Of a stretch of 7,774 bases of DNA, positions 1 to 5,970 are shown one piece after another. The first letter of the stretch is position 1, and each line of letters opens with the position of its first letter. The notes under the pieces were generated by a model. It ran no database searches. It saw only the letters and a program-made list of their open reading frames with translations, and had not been told where the DNA came from. The position numbers and the translations under genes were made by a program. Source of the DNA: an uncultured Porphyromonadaceae bacterium (GTDB lineage: Bacteria; Bacteroidota; Bacteroidia; Bacteroidales; Muribaculaceae); assembly GCA_900555165.1 (NCBI GenBank), contig USKE01000106.1:1-7774 (forward strand), in the 5' to 3' direction.

Positions 1-261
1 CTTGCGCTGATAAACCTGTGCTGCCTGCCGTTCACGGTGTGGAGCATCTGGTATCAGAAGTTCCGTGCACGCCACTGGTGCACGCTCTGCGTGAGTGTGC
101 AGCTTACGCTGTGGGTGCAGTTTTTCTGCTACCTGGCCGGCGGATGGCACAGGCACCTGTGGCCATTCACCCCGGGCCTGTTCGCCCTCGGATTCACCTA
201 TCTGTTCGTGCTTCTGGCCCTGAACCGTATTCTGCCCCATTTCACAAACCGTGATGACTGA
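1..261 (+). CDS. VKOR-family membrane thiol oxidoreductase, C-terminal fragment (5' end outside window)
   Basis: The frame is open from the first base and ends at TGA 259-261, giving the last 86 residues of a membrane protein. Visible are a hydrophobic stretch (residues 1-17 of the fragment), a short basic loop, and the motif H-W-C-T-L-C-V with its cysteines at nucleotides 79-81 and 88-90. Two further hydrophobic segments follow (about 31-46 and 54-78), then a short polar tail. A CxxC at the start of a transmembrane helix near the C-terminus is the active site of vitamin K epoxide reductase (VKOR) homologues, which reoxidise thiol oxidoreductases with quinone and so drive disulfide formation outside the cytoplasm. 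In Bacteroidetes such domains are often fused to a peptidase C39-like or thioredoxin domain, but the N-terminal part is not in the window. The next gene starts inside the last codons of this one, so they are probably cotranscribed. The family call rests on the motif and topology alone. Confidence 0.72.
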   Translation, partial: LALINLCCLPFTVWSIWYQKFRARHWCTLCVSVQLTLWVQFFCYLAGGWHRHLWPFTPGLFALGFTYLFVLLALNRILPHFTNRDD

Positions 262-436
262 CAACACGAAAATACCCGCCGTACTCACATCGGCACGGCC
301 GCTGACCGCGATGGAACTGAACAACATCAGGCTCGACAGCCGTCACACCCTGCTCACACCCGAGCACCTTGAGCAACTTGCCCAGGGCAAGCCACTGCAA
401 CCCGAAACAACCACACAAAACAACACGAAAAAATGA
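254..436 (+). CDS. 60-residue hypothetical protein, overlapped by both neighbours
   Basis: I do not recognise this family. The ATG at 254 lies within the last codons of the VKOR-like gene (8-bp overlap), and the TGA at 434-436 overlaps the ATG of the next gene as ATGA, so translational coupling is likely. A GTG at 251 could add one residue, but the ATG is the simpler start. The protein is hydrophilic and lacks cysteine, a signal peptide and any membrane segment. A central part (residues about 14-43) contains R-P-L-T-A-M-E-L-N-N-I-R and a helix-prone L-T-P-E-H-L-E-Q-L, followed by a Thr/Gln/Asn-rich, lysine-ending tail. The well-formed junctions on both sides make it a real gene rather than a chance frame. 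It could be a small partner of the VKOR-like protein or a peptide substrate, but it has no double-glycine leader motif, so a bacteriocin-type precursor call is not supported. Confidence 0.6.
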   Translation: MTDNTKIPAVLTSARPLTAMELNNIRLDSRHTLLTPEHLEQLAQGKPLQPETTTQNNTKK

Positions 437-711
437 TAAGACTCAACGTTTCACTCACACTCACAGATGCCGCAAACGGCACGAAACTCACGGAAACCGC
501 CACAAAACTGACCGAACTGTCGCTCCACGACAAGGGATGTGTCGACTATGACTTTTACCGCAGCCAGACCAACGACGACCGGTTCATGATCATCGAGACC
601 TGGCAGAACCGCCACGACCTGGAGGCACATCAGAAAACACCCCATTTCAAGGAACTGCTGCCCCGCCTGGAAGAACTGTCGACCGTATCGCTCGAAATCT
701 TCGAGTTCTGA
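433..711 (+). CDS. ABM-domain protein, YgiN/quinol monooxygenase-like
   Basis: This 92-residue protein is a complete single ABM (antibiotic biosynthesis monooxygenase) domain, of the usual length for the family. The features seen are the N-terminal strand M-I-R-L-N-V-S-L-T-L, a central G-C-V-D-Y-D-F-Y-R-S at residues 35-44, the strand F-M-I-I-E-T-W at 51-57 and the helix H-D-L-E-A-H-Q-K-T-P-H-F at 61-72. The 'E-x-W...L..H..t.HF' pattern is the hallmark of dimeric ferredoxin-like YgiN/ABM proteins. Characterised members oxidise quinols or polyketides without cofactor, or degrade heme, but many are of unknown substrate. The ATG at 433 overlaps the stop of the upstream small ORF, which places it last in the operon with the VKOR-like gene. 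Because VKOR enzymes use quinones, a quinone-linked role is a plausible inference but no more. No terminator hairpin is visible after the TGA at 709-711. Confidence 0.85.
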   Translation: MIRLNVSLTLTDAANGTKLTETATKLTELSLHDKGCVDYDFYRSQTNDDRFMIIETWQNRHDLEAHQKTPHFKELLPRLEELSTVSLEIFEF

Positions 712-764
712 CATCTTTTTCGTCTATTTGGCGCGGAGATGCGGTGAATTCCGGAATATCTGGC

Positions 765-772
765 TAACTTTG
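765..772 (+). promoter_or_regulatory. Putative Bacteroidetes -7 element upstream of the acyltransferase gene
   Basis: The octamer TAACTTTG matches the Bacteroidetes -7 consensus TAnnTTTG and lies 31 bases before the ATG at 804, which fits a leader of about 25 nt. No TTTG-type -33 element sits 19-21 bases upstream, only a GTG, so the promoter is incomplete or the site is fortuitous. The same octamer precedes umuD in this window. Confidence 0.4.
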
Positions 773-803
773 TGGTCAAAATCTTCATCAATCTTTGCCT
801 CAG

Positions 804-1973
804 ATGAGCCGGACAGCCACATTATCATCAAAACCGCGCTATGAAATCCTTGACGGTCTGCGCGGTGTCGCCGCCATAATGGTGGTGATCTTCCATCTTT
901 TCGAGACATATTCAAAAGGTCCCTGCCACCAGATCGTGAACCACGGTTATCTGGCGGTGGACTTTTTCTTCATCCTGTCGGGATTCGTGATAGGTTATGC
1001 CTACGATGACCGCTGGGGCCGCGACATGTCGCAATGGGATTTCTACAAGCGGCGACTCATAAGGCTTGAACCTATGGTAATCATGGGTCTGGCCATCGGC
1101 GGGTTCCTCTTCTATTTCGGCGACGCCCCATGGCTTGAGCCTGTGATGCAGACCCCGTGGTGGAAACTGCTGTTGCTGATGATACTGGGGTGTTTCATGT
1201 TCCCCACCCCGCCGTCGCTCGACATACGCGGCTGGGGAGAAATCAACGCCATCAACGGCCCGATTTGGTCGCTGATGTTCGAATATGTGGCCAACATACT
1301 GTATGCCACCGTAGTGCGTCACTTCTCGAAGGTGGTGCTGACGGTTTTCGTGGCCGCGTCGGCGCTCATGACCGTTGACATCTGTCTGAACATTGACGTT
1401 TTCGGCATACTTGAGCCGCGCAGTTCGGCGGCCTACACCGTTATCGGCGGTTTCGGCATGAGCTGGGAACAGCTTTATATCGGCGTTGGGCGTCTGCTCT
1501 ACCCATTCTTCGGCGGTCTTCTGCTCTATCGGCTCGGGTGGCGCCTCAATATCGGGCGCCGGGGATTCCTGTGGCTGTCAGTGGCGCTTATGGCCATCAT
1601 GGCCATGCCTCATCTGGGTGGCGACACGCCCAATCTCGCCAACGGTCTTTTCTGCGCCGTGGCGATACTGCTGCTTTTCCCGGCAATCGTTGCCGCCGGA
1701 GCGGGCAGTCCGATCGCAGGGCGCCGCGTGCTGTCGGTCTGCAAATGGCTGGGTGCCATTTCATATCCGCTCTACATCACCCATTATCCCCTGATATACA
1801 TGCAGATGAGCTGGGCATCGCGCCATCCCGACGCACCGCTTTCCACCCATATCTGGGTGGCGGTGAGCATACTGATTGTCGCGATAGCCATAGCCTACGC
1901 CTGCCTGAAAGTATACGACGAACCCGTAAGGCAATGGCTCACCGACCGTTTCCTCCGCCGCAACAAATCCTGA
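804..1973 (+). CDS. Acyltransferase family 3 integral-membrane protein (OafA/YrhL type)
   Basis: This 389-residue polytopic membrane protein has the signature of the acyltransferase-3 family, which moves acyl groups (often acetyl) across the inner membrane onto cell-surface glycans. The landmarks in order are Y-E-I-L-D-G-L-R-G-V-A-A at residues 13-24, and a histidine (H31) at the end of the first helix, the residue thought to be catalytic. Next come V-D-F-F-F-I-L-S-G-F at 52-61 and the basic Y-K-R-R-L-I-R-L-E-P at 81-90 that starts the next helix. Then come G-P-I-W-S-L-M-F-E at 152-160, S-Y-P-L-Y-I-T-H-Y-P at 320-329, and Y-D-E-P-V-R-Q-W-L near the end. About ten hydrophobic segments are present. 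There is no C-terminal SGNH domain, so this is the stand-alone form. A TTG at 795 is in frame, but the ATG at 804 directly precedes the conserved region. The acceptor cannot be deduced, since no glycan-synthesis genes are adjacent. The gene converges with the TPR gene across 19 bp. Confidence 0.9.
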   Translation: MSRTATLSSKPRYEILDGLRGVAAIMVVIFHLFETYSKGPCHQIVNHGYLAVDFFFILSGFVIGYAYDDRWGRDMSQWDFYKRRLIRLEPMVIMGLAIGGFLFYFGDAPWLEPVMQTPWWKLLLLMILGCFMFPTPPSLDIRGWGEINAINGPIWSLMFEYVANILYATVVRHFSKVVLTVFVAASALMTVDICLNIDVFGILEPRSSAAYTVIGGFGMSWEQLYIGVGRLLYPFFGGLLLYRLGWRLNIGRRGFLWLSVALMAIMAMPHLGGDTPNLANGLFCAVAILLLFPAIVAAGAGSPIAGRRVLSVCKWLGAISYPLYITHYPLIYMQMSWASRHPDAPLSTHIWVAVSILIVAIAIAYACLKVYDEPVRQWLTDRFLRRNKS

Positions 1974-1992
1974 CCAATGCCTGAAAAACGTA

Positions 1993-4215
1993 TCAGAAGG
2001 AGTAGAGGATGGAGTCTATAATCATGGGTATGACCGAGGTGTCGATGCCGAGGGCCGCGAGTGCCGGGGTGTCGGTCTTGAAGTCGGCGATGAACCGCTC
2101 GATGGCGTCGTGGCGACTGAGCGACGAAGATGCCATGCGCTGCTCGATGTTGCGGCGGTATGACTGCAACGCCTCCTGATAGCGGTTCTCGGCAAGATTG
2201 AGGTGGCCGAGATTCAGAAAATCCTCGTCGCGGGCACCGGTGTCGCGTATCGCCTTCTCGTAATACTCGCGCGCACGCTGATAGTCATGTTTCATCAGCA
2301 GTGCCCACGCAAGATGTCTGAGCACCTTCTCGGGGCGCGCGCCAAGATATTCGGCCTTGAAATATGCCCGCGCGGCATTATCGTAATCGGCAAGTGCCAC
2401 ATACGAGTGTCCGAGCATGAGGGCATTGTTCACTACGTCGGGCTTTATGGCCTCAAGGCGTGTCAGCGCCTCGACAGCCTGGCCATACTCGCCCAGTTGC
2501 ATGTAACAGCGAGCCAGCAGACGCAAGGTCCATGCACTGCCGGGGTCAAGCATCTCCGATTTCTCGTAATTCGCCACAGCCTGCGCCGGGTCGCCGAGTT
2601 TCTGATGCGCATAACCCATCTTCTGATAGACGTATGCCGTGGGCGCCTGCAATGCCGCGAGATGGCGGTATGCCTCAAGCGCCTCGGCATAATATCCGTG
2701 CGAGAAATAGAACTCGGCCACGAGATTCAGCAGTTCGGGGTCGTCAATCTCGGGTTTGAGCCATGCCACATCGCTCAGAATCAGAGCGCCGTCAAACGGA
2801 TTGGAAAATTCCCCCTTGCGCCTGTAAAGCCTGAAGAACCGGAAAAGGTTCTGCACAAGCTTGTTGATGACGGCCCGGCGGTCGGTCACACGGGTGTCGA
2901 GCGACGCCGCACGCAGCTGGGCTATGGCATCCTGCTGGGCGTTGAGCTGCGACAGCATCATCTCGCGCTGTGCAGCCGGTGCCATGAGCATGGTCAGCAT
3001 CATCGAGTATTTGTCTGAATCACAGAGCACAGGCATGTCGGTGAGCAGATCGGCGAAGGTCTCGGCGCCTGTCACCCCTCCGGTGAACTCGCTCCGGTCG
3101 GTATGGAACGGTATGAACCAGTTGGCCACGTCATGGAAGAAAGGGAACGACTTCAGGTGGCTGAAGGTACCCATCATCACATCGCCCCCCTCTTCCTGAA
3201 TCTCTGACATCTCTTTCAGTTTCTCGCCCACGCCCGATTTCTCGAGAAGATCATGCCATTCGGGATTCTCCTCAAGTTCGGCGGGATCTGTGGGAAGATC
3301 GGTAGAGAACCTGCGCGAGATTTCAGGACGGAGTTTCATCATCTCGGGCACTACCTCGTCACGTATCTTCGCGGTGATACGGTCAGTGTCGCGCGTCCGC
3401 GTCAGCTCCATATATATGAGGCGCAGGTCGGTCTGCCACCGGGGCAGGTCATGCAGGGCGCCGAGTTTTGCCGCCGCCTTCGGCGACAGCGTGCGCCGCC
3501 TGCCGGCATACAGAGCCAGCACGAGTGCCACCGCCGCCGCGGCGCCGGTGCGAGCCGACGAGTTCATATAGGCCAGCGCGAGCACCTCGATGCGTCGCGG
3601 GTCGAAATACTGGAGGGCACCGAGCATCAGCGCCCACACCAGCAGCTGCTTGAAATAGTCGGGGGTGACATCGCTGGCCAATGCGGCGTCAAGCGCCTCG
3701 GCATCGGCGGCTGAAAGCGGGAACGCAATCCACACGCGTGTGAATATGCGCCGCTCAAGCTCCTCACGACGTTTCAGGCCGTTTATATAATCAGGGGCGT
3801 TACGGTTCACCGAAACCATATCGAAGAGCTGACGCCCTCCGATAAGGGCACGATATTCATCGAGCAGACGCACGGTGTCATCGGCAGGGCGCGTCTCCTC
3901 ATACCGCACATTATTATAATAAAGCGTGGGGGTGTCGCCTTTCAGGTTCTGGCGCTCGAGCCCGTCGACCACACCGAGCACGGTCTCGCCGAGCTGGGCG
4001 GCAAAACTGTCGCGGTGCGGGTCGCCGTCGCCGAGGTTCACATACCTCAGCATCTGACGGTAAGTATCTTCGGCACGTGACAGAGTGTCAGACGCCTCCC
4101 AGTTCATCATGGTCTCGGCAAGCGAGCGCGCCTCTGAAAACACATCGCGCAGACGCCTTTCAGAGACCCTTTTCATGATTTTCGCCTTAACCTGGGCAAA
4201 TATATCCTGTTTCAT
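1993..4215 (-). CDS. Large tetratricopeptide-repeat protein, probably cytoplasmic
   Basis: The protein has 740 residues when started at the ATG at 4215 (M-K-Q-D-I-F). In-frame ATGs at 4233 and 4251 would add 6 or 12 residues encoded by AT-rich, promoter-like DNA, so they are less likely. The C-terminal part (about residues 493-696) reads as six consecutive 34-residue TPR units, for example G-Y-Y-A-E-A-L-E-A-Y, G-D-P-A-Q-A-V-A-N-Y, G-E-Y-G-Q-A-V-E-A-L, Y-D-N-A-A-R-A-Y and N-R-Y-Q-E-A-L-Q-S-Y. TPRs form a superhelical scaffold for binding other proteins. The N-terminal 490 residues are mostly alpha-helical and charged, with hydrophobic stretches at about 187-204 and 223-238 and a distinctive S-F-P-F-F-H-D-V-A-N-W-F-I-P-F at about 356-370. 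I can assign no catalytic domain there. No signal peptide is visible. Similar long TPR proteins with an FPFF...NWF segment occur in Bacteroidales, as far as I recall, without known function. The gene is transcribed away from gdhA and is apparently monocistronic. Confidence 0.88.
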   Translation of the reverse strand: MKQDIFAQVKAKIMKRVSERRLRDVFSEARSLAETMMNWEASDTLSRAEDTYRQMLRYVNLGDGDPHRDSFAAQLGETVLGVVDGLERQNLKGDTPTLYYNNVRYEETRPADDTVRLLDEYRALIGGRQLFDMVSVNRNAPDYINGLKRREELERRIFTRVWIAFPLSAADAEALDAALASDVTPDYFKQLLVWALMLGALQYFDPRRIEVLALAYMNSSARTGAAAAVALVLALYAGRRRTLSPKAAAKLGALHDLPRWQTDLRLIYMELTRTRDTDRITAKIRDEVVPEMMKLRPEISRRFSTDLPTDPAELEENPEWHDLLEKSGVGEKLKEMSEIQEEGGDVMMGTFSHLKSFPFFHDVANWFIPFHTDRSEFTGGVTGAETFADLLTDMPVLCDSDKYSMMLTMLMAPAAQREMMLSQLNAQQDAIAQLRAASLDTRVTDRRAVINKLVQNLFRFFRLYRRKGEFSNPFDGALILSDVAWLKPEIDDPELLNLVAEFYFSHGYYAEALEAYRHLAALQAPTAYVYQKMGYAHQKLGDPAQAVANYEKSEMLDPGSAWTLRLLARCYMQLGEYGQAVEALTRLEAIKPDVVNNALMLGHSYVALADYDNAARAYFKAEYLGARPEKVLRHLAWALLMKHDYQRAREYYEKAIRDTGARDEDFLNLGHLNLAENRYQEALQSYRRNIEQRMASSSLSRHDAIERFIADFKTDTPALAALGIDTSVIPMIIDSILYSF

Positions 4216-4312
4216 CGGTGTGAATCTTCTCATTAATAAAGTAACAAACAATCATGCAAATATCTTGCCAATAATGGGCCGTATCATCGGCAAATAATAA
4301 TTTTTAAGGAAG

Positions 4313-4358
4313 ACACACCCATAACGGAGAGTGAATTGTTAAAAAGGTGTGTTTTTAA
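4313..4358. repeat. Overlapping short inverted repeats in the TPR/gdhA divergent region
   Basis: ACACACC (4313-4319) is the exact inverse complement of GGTGTGT (4346-4352), 26 bases apart. A second perfect 7-bp dyad, TTAAAAA (4339-4345) and TTTTTAA (4352-4358), surrounds the six bases GGTGTG. No plus-strand gene lies upstream to terminate, so an operator or chance AT-rich symmetry is more likely than a terminator. Confidence 0.3.
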
Positions 4359-4380
4359 GCACAAAAATATTTTCAAAAAA

Positions 4381-4389
4381 GTGAGTCAC
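4381..4389. promoter_or_regulatory. GTGA-G-TCAC palindrome, candidate operator for gdhA
   Basis: A perfect 9-bp palindrome (GTGA, central G, TCAC) occupies the place where a -33 element would be expected for the gdhA promoter, 17 bases before its -7 octamer. The half-sites resemble those of CRP/FNR-type regulators, but the spacer is one base instead of six, so the binding protein is unknown. It may be a chance match. Confidence 0.3.
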
Positions 4390-4406
4390 ATTCAATAATT
4401 AAGTGC

Positions 4407-4414
4407 TATATTTG
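4407..4414 (+). promoter_or_regulatory. gdhA promoter, -7 element
   Basis: TATATTTG followed by C is a full match to the Bacteroidetes housekeeping -7 motif TAnnTTTG and lies in an AT-rich gap. It predicts a start near 4419-4421 and a leader of about 107 nt. No TTTG/TTG is found 19-21 bases upstream, which suggests a weak or activator-assisted promoter. Its strand and position fit gdhA and not the minus-strand TPR gene. Confidence 0.6.
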
Positions 4415-4429
4415 CCGACGGGTAACAAC

Positions 4430-4487
4430 GCGAAATATTTTCGGCCGAGGCCCCCATATTTCGCCGTTTTGCAATCCGCTACAAAAC
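4430..4487 (+). promoter_or_regulatory. Structured gdhA 5' leader: two consecutive stem-loops
   Basis: GCGAAATAT (4430-4438) pairs perfectly with ATATTTCGC (4456-4464) around a 17-nt loop that could itself pair as GGC/GCC (4443-4445 with 4450-4452). Immediately after, GTTTTG (4466-4471) pairs with CAAAAC (4482-4487) around a 10-nt loop. Both lie inside the predicted leader of gdhA. No U-tract follows either stem, so they do not look like an attenuator terminator. They could stabilise the mRNA or control translation. I recognise no known riboswitch class. Confidence 0.4.
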
Positions 4488-4527
4488 AAAGAACCTACAA
4501 TCTTTTATCTATTTCCAGTTATAAGGT

Positions 4528-5865
4528 ATGGATATTAATAATATCATGAACGCCCTCGAGGCAAAGCACCCGGGCGAAAAAGAGTATCTGCAGGCCGTCA
4601 AAGAGGTCCTGCTCTCTGTAGCTGACGTTTACAACCAGCATCCCGAGTTCGAGAAGAACCGCATCATCGAGCGCATGGTCGAGCCTGACCGCATCGTCAC
4701 TTTCCGCGTCACATGGATCGACGACAAAGGCGAGGTACAGAACAACATCGGCTATCGCGTGCAGTTCAACAACGCCATCGGCCCGTACAAGGGCGGTATC
4801 CGTTTCCATGCATCGGTAAACCTCTCGATTCTTAAATTCCTCGGTTTCGAACAGACATTCAAGAACGCCCTCACCACCCTGCCCATGGGTGGCGCGAAAG
4901 GCGGCTCAGACTTCTCGCCCCGCGGCAAGAGCGACCGCGAGATCATGCGTTTCTGCCAGGCTTTCATCCTGGGCCTCTGGAAAAACCTCGGTCCCGACCG
5001 TGACGTTCCCGCCGGCGACATCGGCGTAGGCGGCCGCGAAGTGGGCTATATGTACGGCATGTACAAACGTCTGGTCAACGAGCACACCGGCACATTCACC
5101 GGCAAGGGCTTTGACTTCGGCGGTTCGCGCCTGCGTCCCGAAGCCACCGGTTTCGGCGCACTCTACTTCGTTCAGAACATGCTCGCCATGAAGAACGAGG
5201 ATCTGAAAGGGAAGACCGTGGCCATCTCAGGTTTCGGCAACGTGGCCTGGGGCGCCGCCACCAAGGCTACCGAACTCGGCGCCAAGGTGGTGACCATCTC
5301 GGGCCCCGACGGCTACATCTATGATCCCGAAGGCGTTTCAGGCGAGAAGATCGACTACATGCTCGAACTCCGCTCGTCGGGCGACGACATCGTGGCCCCG
5401 TATGCCGAGAAATTCCCCGGCGCCACATTCTATCCCGGCCGCAAACCCTGGGAGCAGAAAGTCGACATCGCCCTCCCCTGCGCCACCCAGAACGAGGTCA
5501 GCGGCGCCGATGCCAAACAGCTCGTTGAGAACGGCGTGAAACTCGTCGCCGAGGTATCGAACATGGGCTGCACACCCGAGGCCATCGACACATTCATCGA
5601 GAACCACGTGAACTACGCTCCCGGTAAGGCTGTGAACGCCGGCGGCGTGGCCTGCTCGGGTCTGGAGATGACACAGGATGGCGAACACCTGCAGTGGTCG
5701 GCCGCCGAAGTCGATGCCAAACTCCACGAAATCATGGCCTCTATCCACGAGCAGTGCGTGCGCTACGGCATGCAGCCCGACGGCTATCTCAACTACATGA
5801 AGGGCGCCAACATCGCCGGTTTCATGAAGGTGGCCAACGCCATGATGGAGCAGGGCGTAATCTGA
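4528..5865 (+). CDS. gdhA: Glutamate dehydrogenase, hexameric small-subunit type (probably NADP-specific)
   Basis: This 445-residue enzyme has full family length and interconverts 2-oxoglutarate plus ammonium and glutamate in the cytoplasm, linking carbon and nitrogen metabolism. The substrate-site lysines are visible: K88 in G-P-Y-K-G-G-I-R-F-H and K124 in P-M-G-G-A-K-G-G, which aligns with the catalytic lysine of Clostridium symbiosum GDH. D164 in P-A-G-D-I-G-V-G-G-R-E corresponds to its catalytic aspartate. R-P-E-A-T-G-F-G at 203-210 leads into the Rossmann domain, whose dinucleotide loop is G-F-G-N-V-A at 235-240. The motif N-A-G-G-V-A-C-S-G-L-E at 370-380 has cysteine where threonine is common, a mild variation. 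The NADP preference is inferred from similarity to the 445-residue biosynthetic class, not from a decisive residue. The ATG at 4528 is the only start giving the standard N-terminus. The gene has its own promoter and terminator and so is probably monocistronic. Confidence 0.97.
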   Translation: MDINNIMNALEAKHPGEKEYLQAVKEVLLSVADVYNQHPEFEKNRIIERMVEPDRIVTFRVTWIDDKGEVQNNIGYRVQFNNAIGPYKGGIRFHASVNLSILKFLGFEQTFKNALTTLPMGGAKGGSDFSPRGKSDREIMRFCQAFILGLWKNLGPDRDVPAGDIGVGGREVGYMYGMYKRLVNEHTGTFTGKGFDFGGSRLRPEATGFGALYFVQNMLAMKNEDLKGKTVAISGFGNVAWGAATKATELGAKVVTISGPDGYIYDPEGVSGEKIDYMLELRSSGDDIVAPYAEKFPGATFYPGRKPWEQKVDIALPCATQNEVSGADAKQLVENGVKLVAEVSNMGCTPEAIDTFIENHVNYAPGKAVNAGGVACSGLEMTQDGEHLQWSAAEVDAKLHEIMASIHEQCVRYGMQPDGYLNYMKGANIAGFMKVANAMMEQGVI

Positions 5866-5894
5866 ACATAAACACGATTATTACCTGATAAGCC

Positions 5895-5936
5895 GTGAGG
5901 CTGTATCCACGACGTGGATACAGCCTCACTATTTTT
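5895..5936 (+). terminator. Rho-independent terminator of gdhA
   Basis: A perfect 16-bp stem (GTGAGGCTGTATCCAC at 5895-5910 with its complement at 5914-5929) closes a 3-nt loop and is followed by TATTTTT. It begins 29 bases after the gdhA stop. On the minus strand the stem is not followed by a T-run, so it should work mainly in the gdhA direction. It also insulates gdhA from the convergent gene ending at 5971. Confidence 0.9.
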
Positions 5937-5970
5937 CACAGGCGCTGCGCTACTATTTTCCGTAGCCCCC

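Noticed and set aside
254..436. Double-glycine bacteriocin precursor downstream of the VKOR-like gene
   Set aside because: There is no GG or GA processing site, no cysteines and no hydrophobic core peptide.
2203..3018. Long plus-strand open frame (271 codons) opposite the TPR gene
   Set aside because: It is antisense to a convincing TPR coding region, its translation shows no domain, and GC-rich codons leave such mirror frames open by chance.
3507..3546. Transmembrane anchor in the TPR protein (T-G-A-A-A-A-V-A-L-V-L-A-L-Y)
   Set aside because: The stretch is short and alanine-rich and lies among amphipathic helices with no signal peptide, so a buried helix of a helical-repeat fold is more likely. 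The possibility is not fully excluded.
4216..4251. Upstream in-frame starts of the TPR protein (4251, 4233)
   Set aside because: The extra residues are encoded by AT-rich sequence that looks like promoter DNA, and the ATG at 4215 begins a typical charged helical N-terminus.
5338..5748. Minus-strand open frame inside gdhA
   Set aside because: It is a mirror of the highly conserved glutamate dehydrogenase coding sequence.
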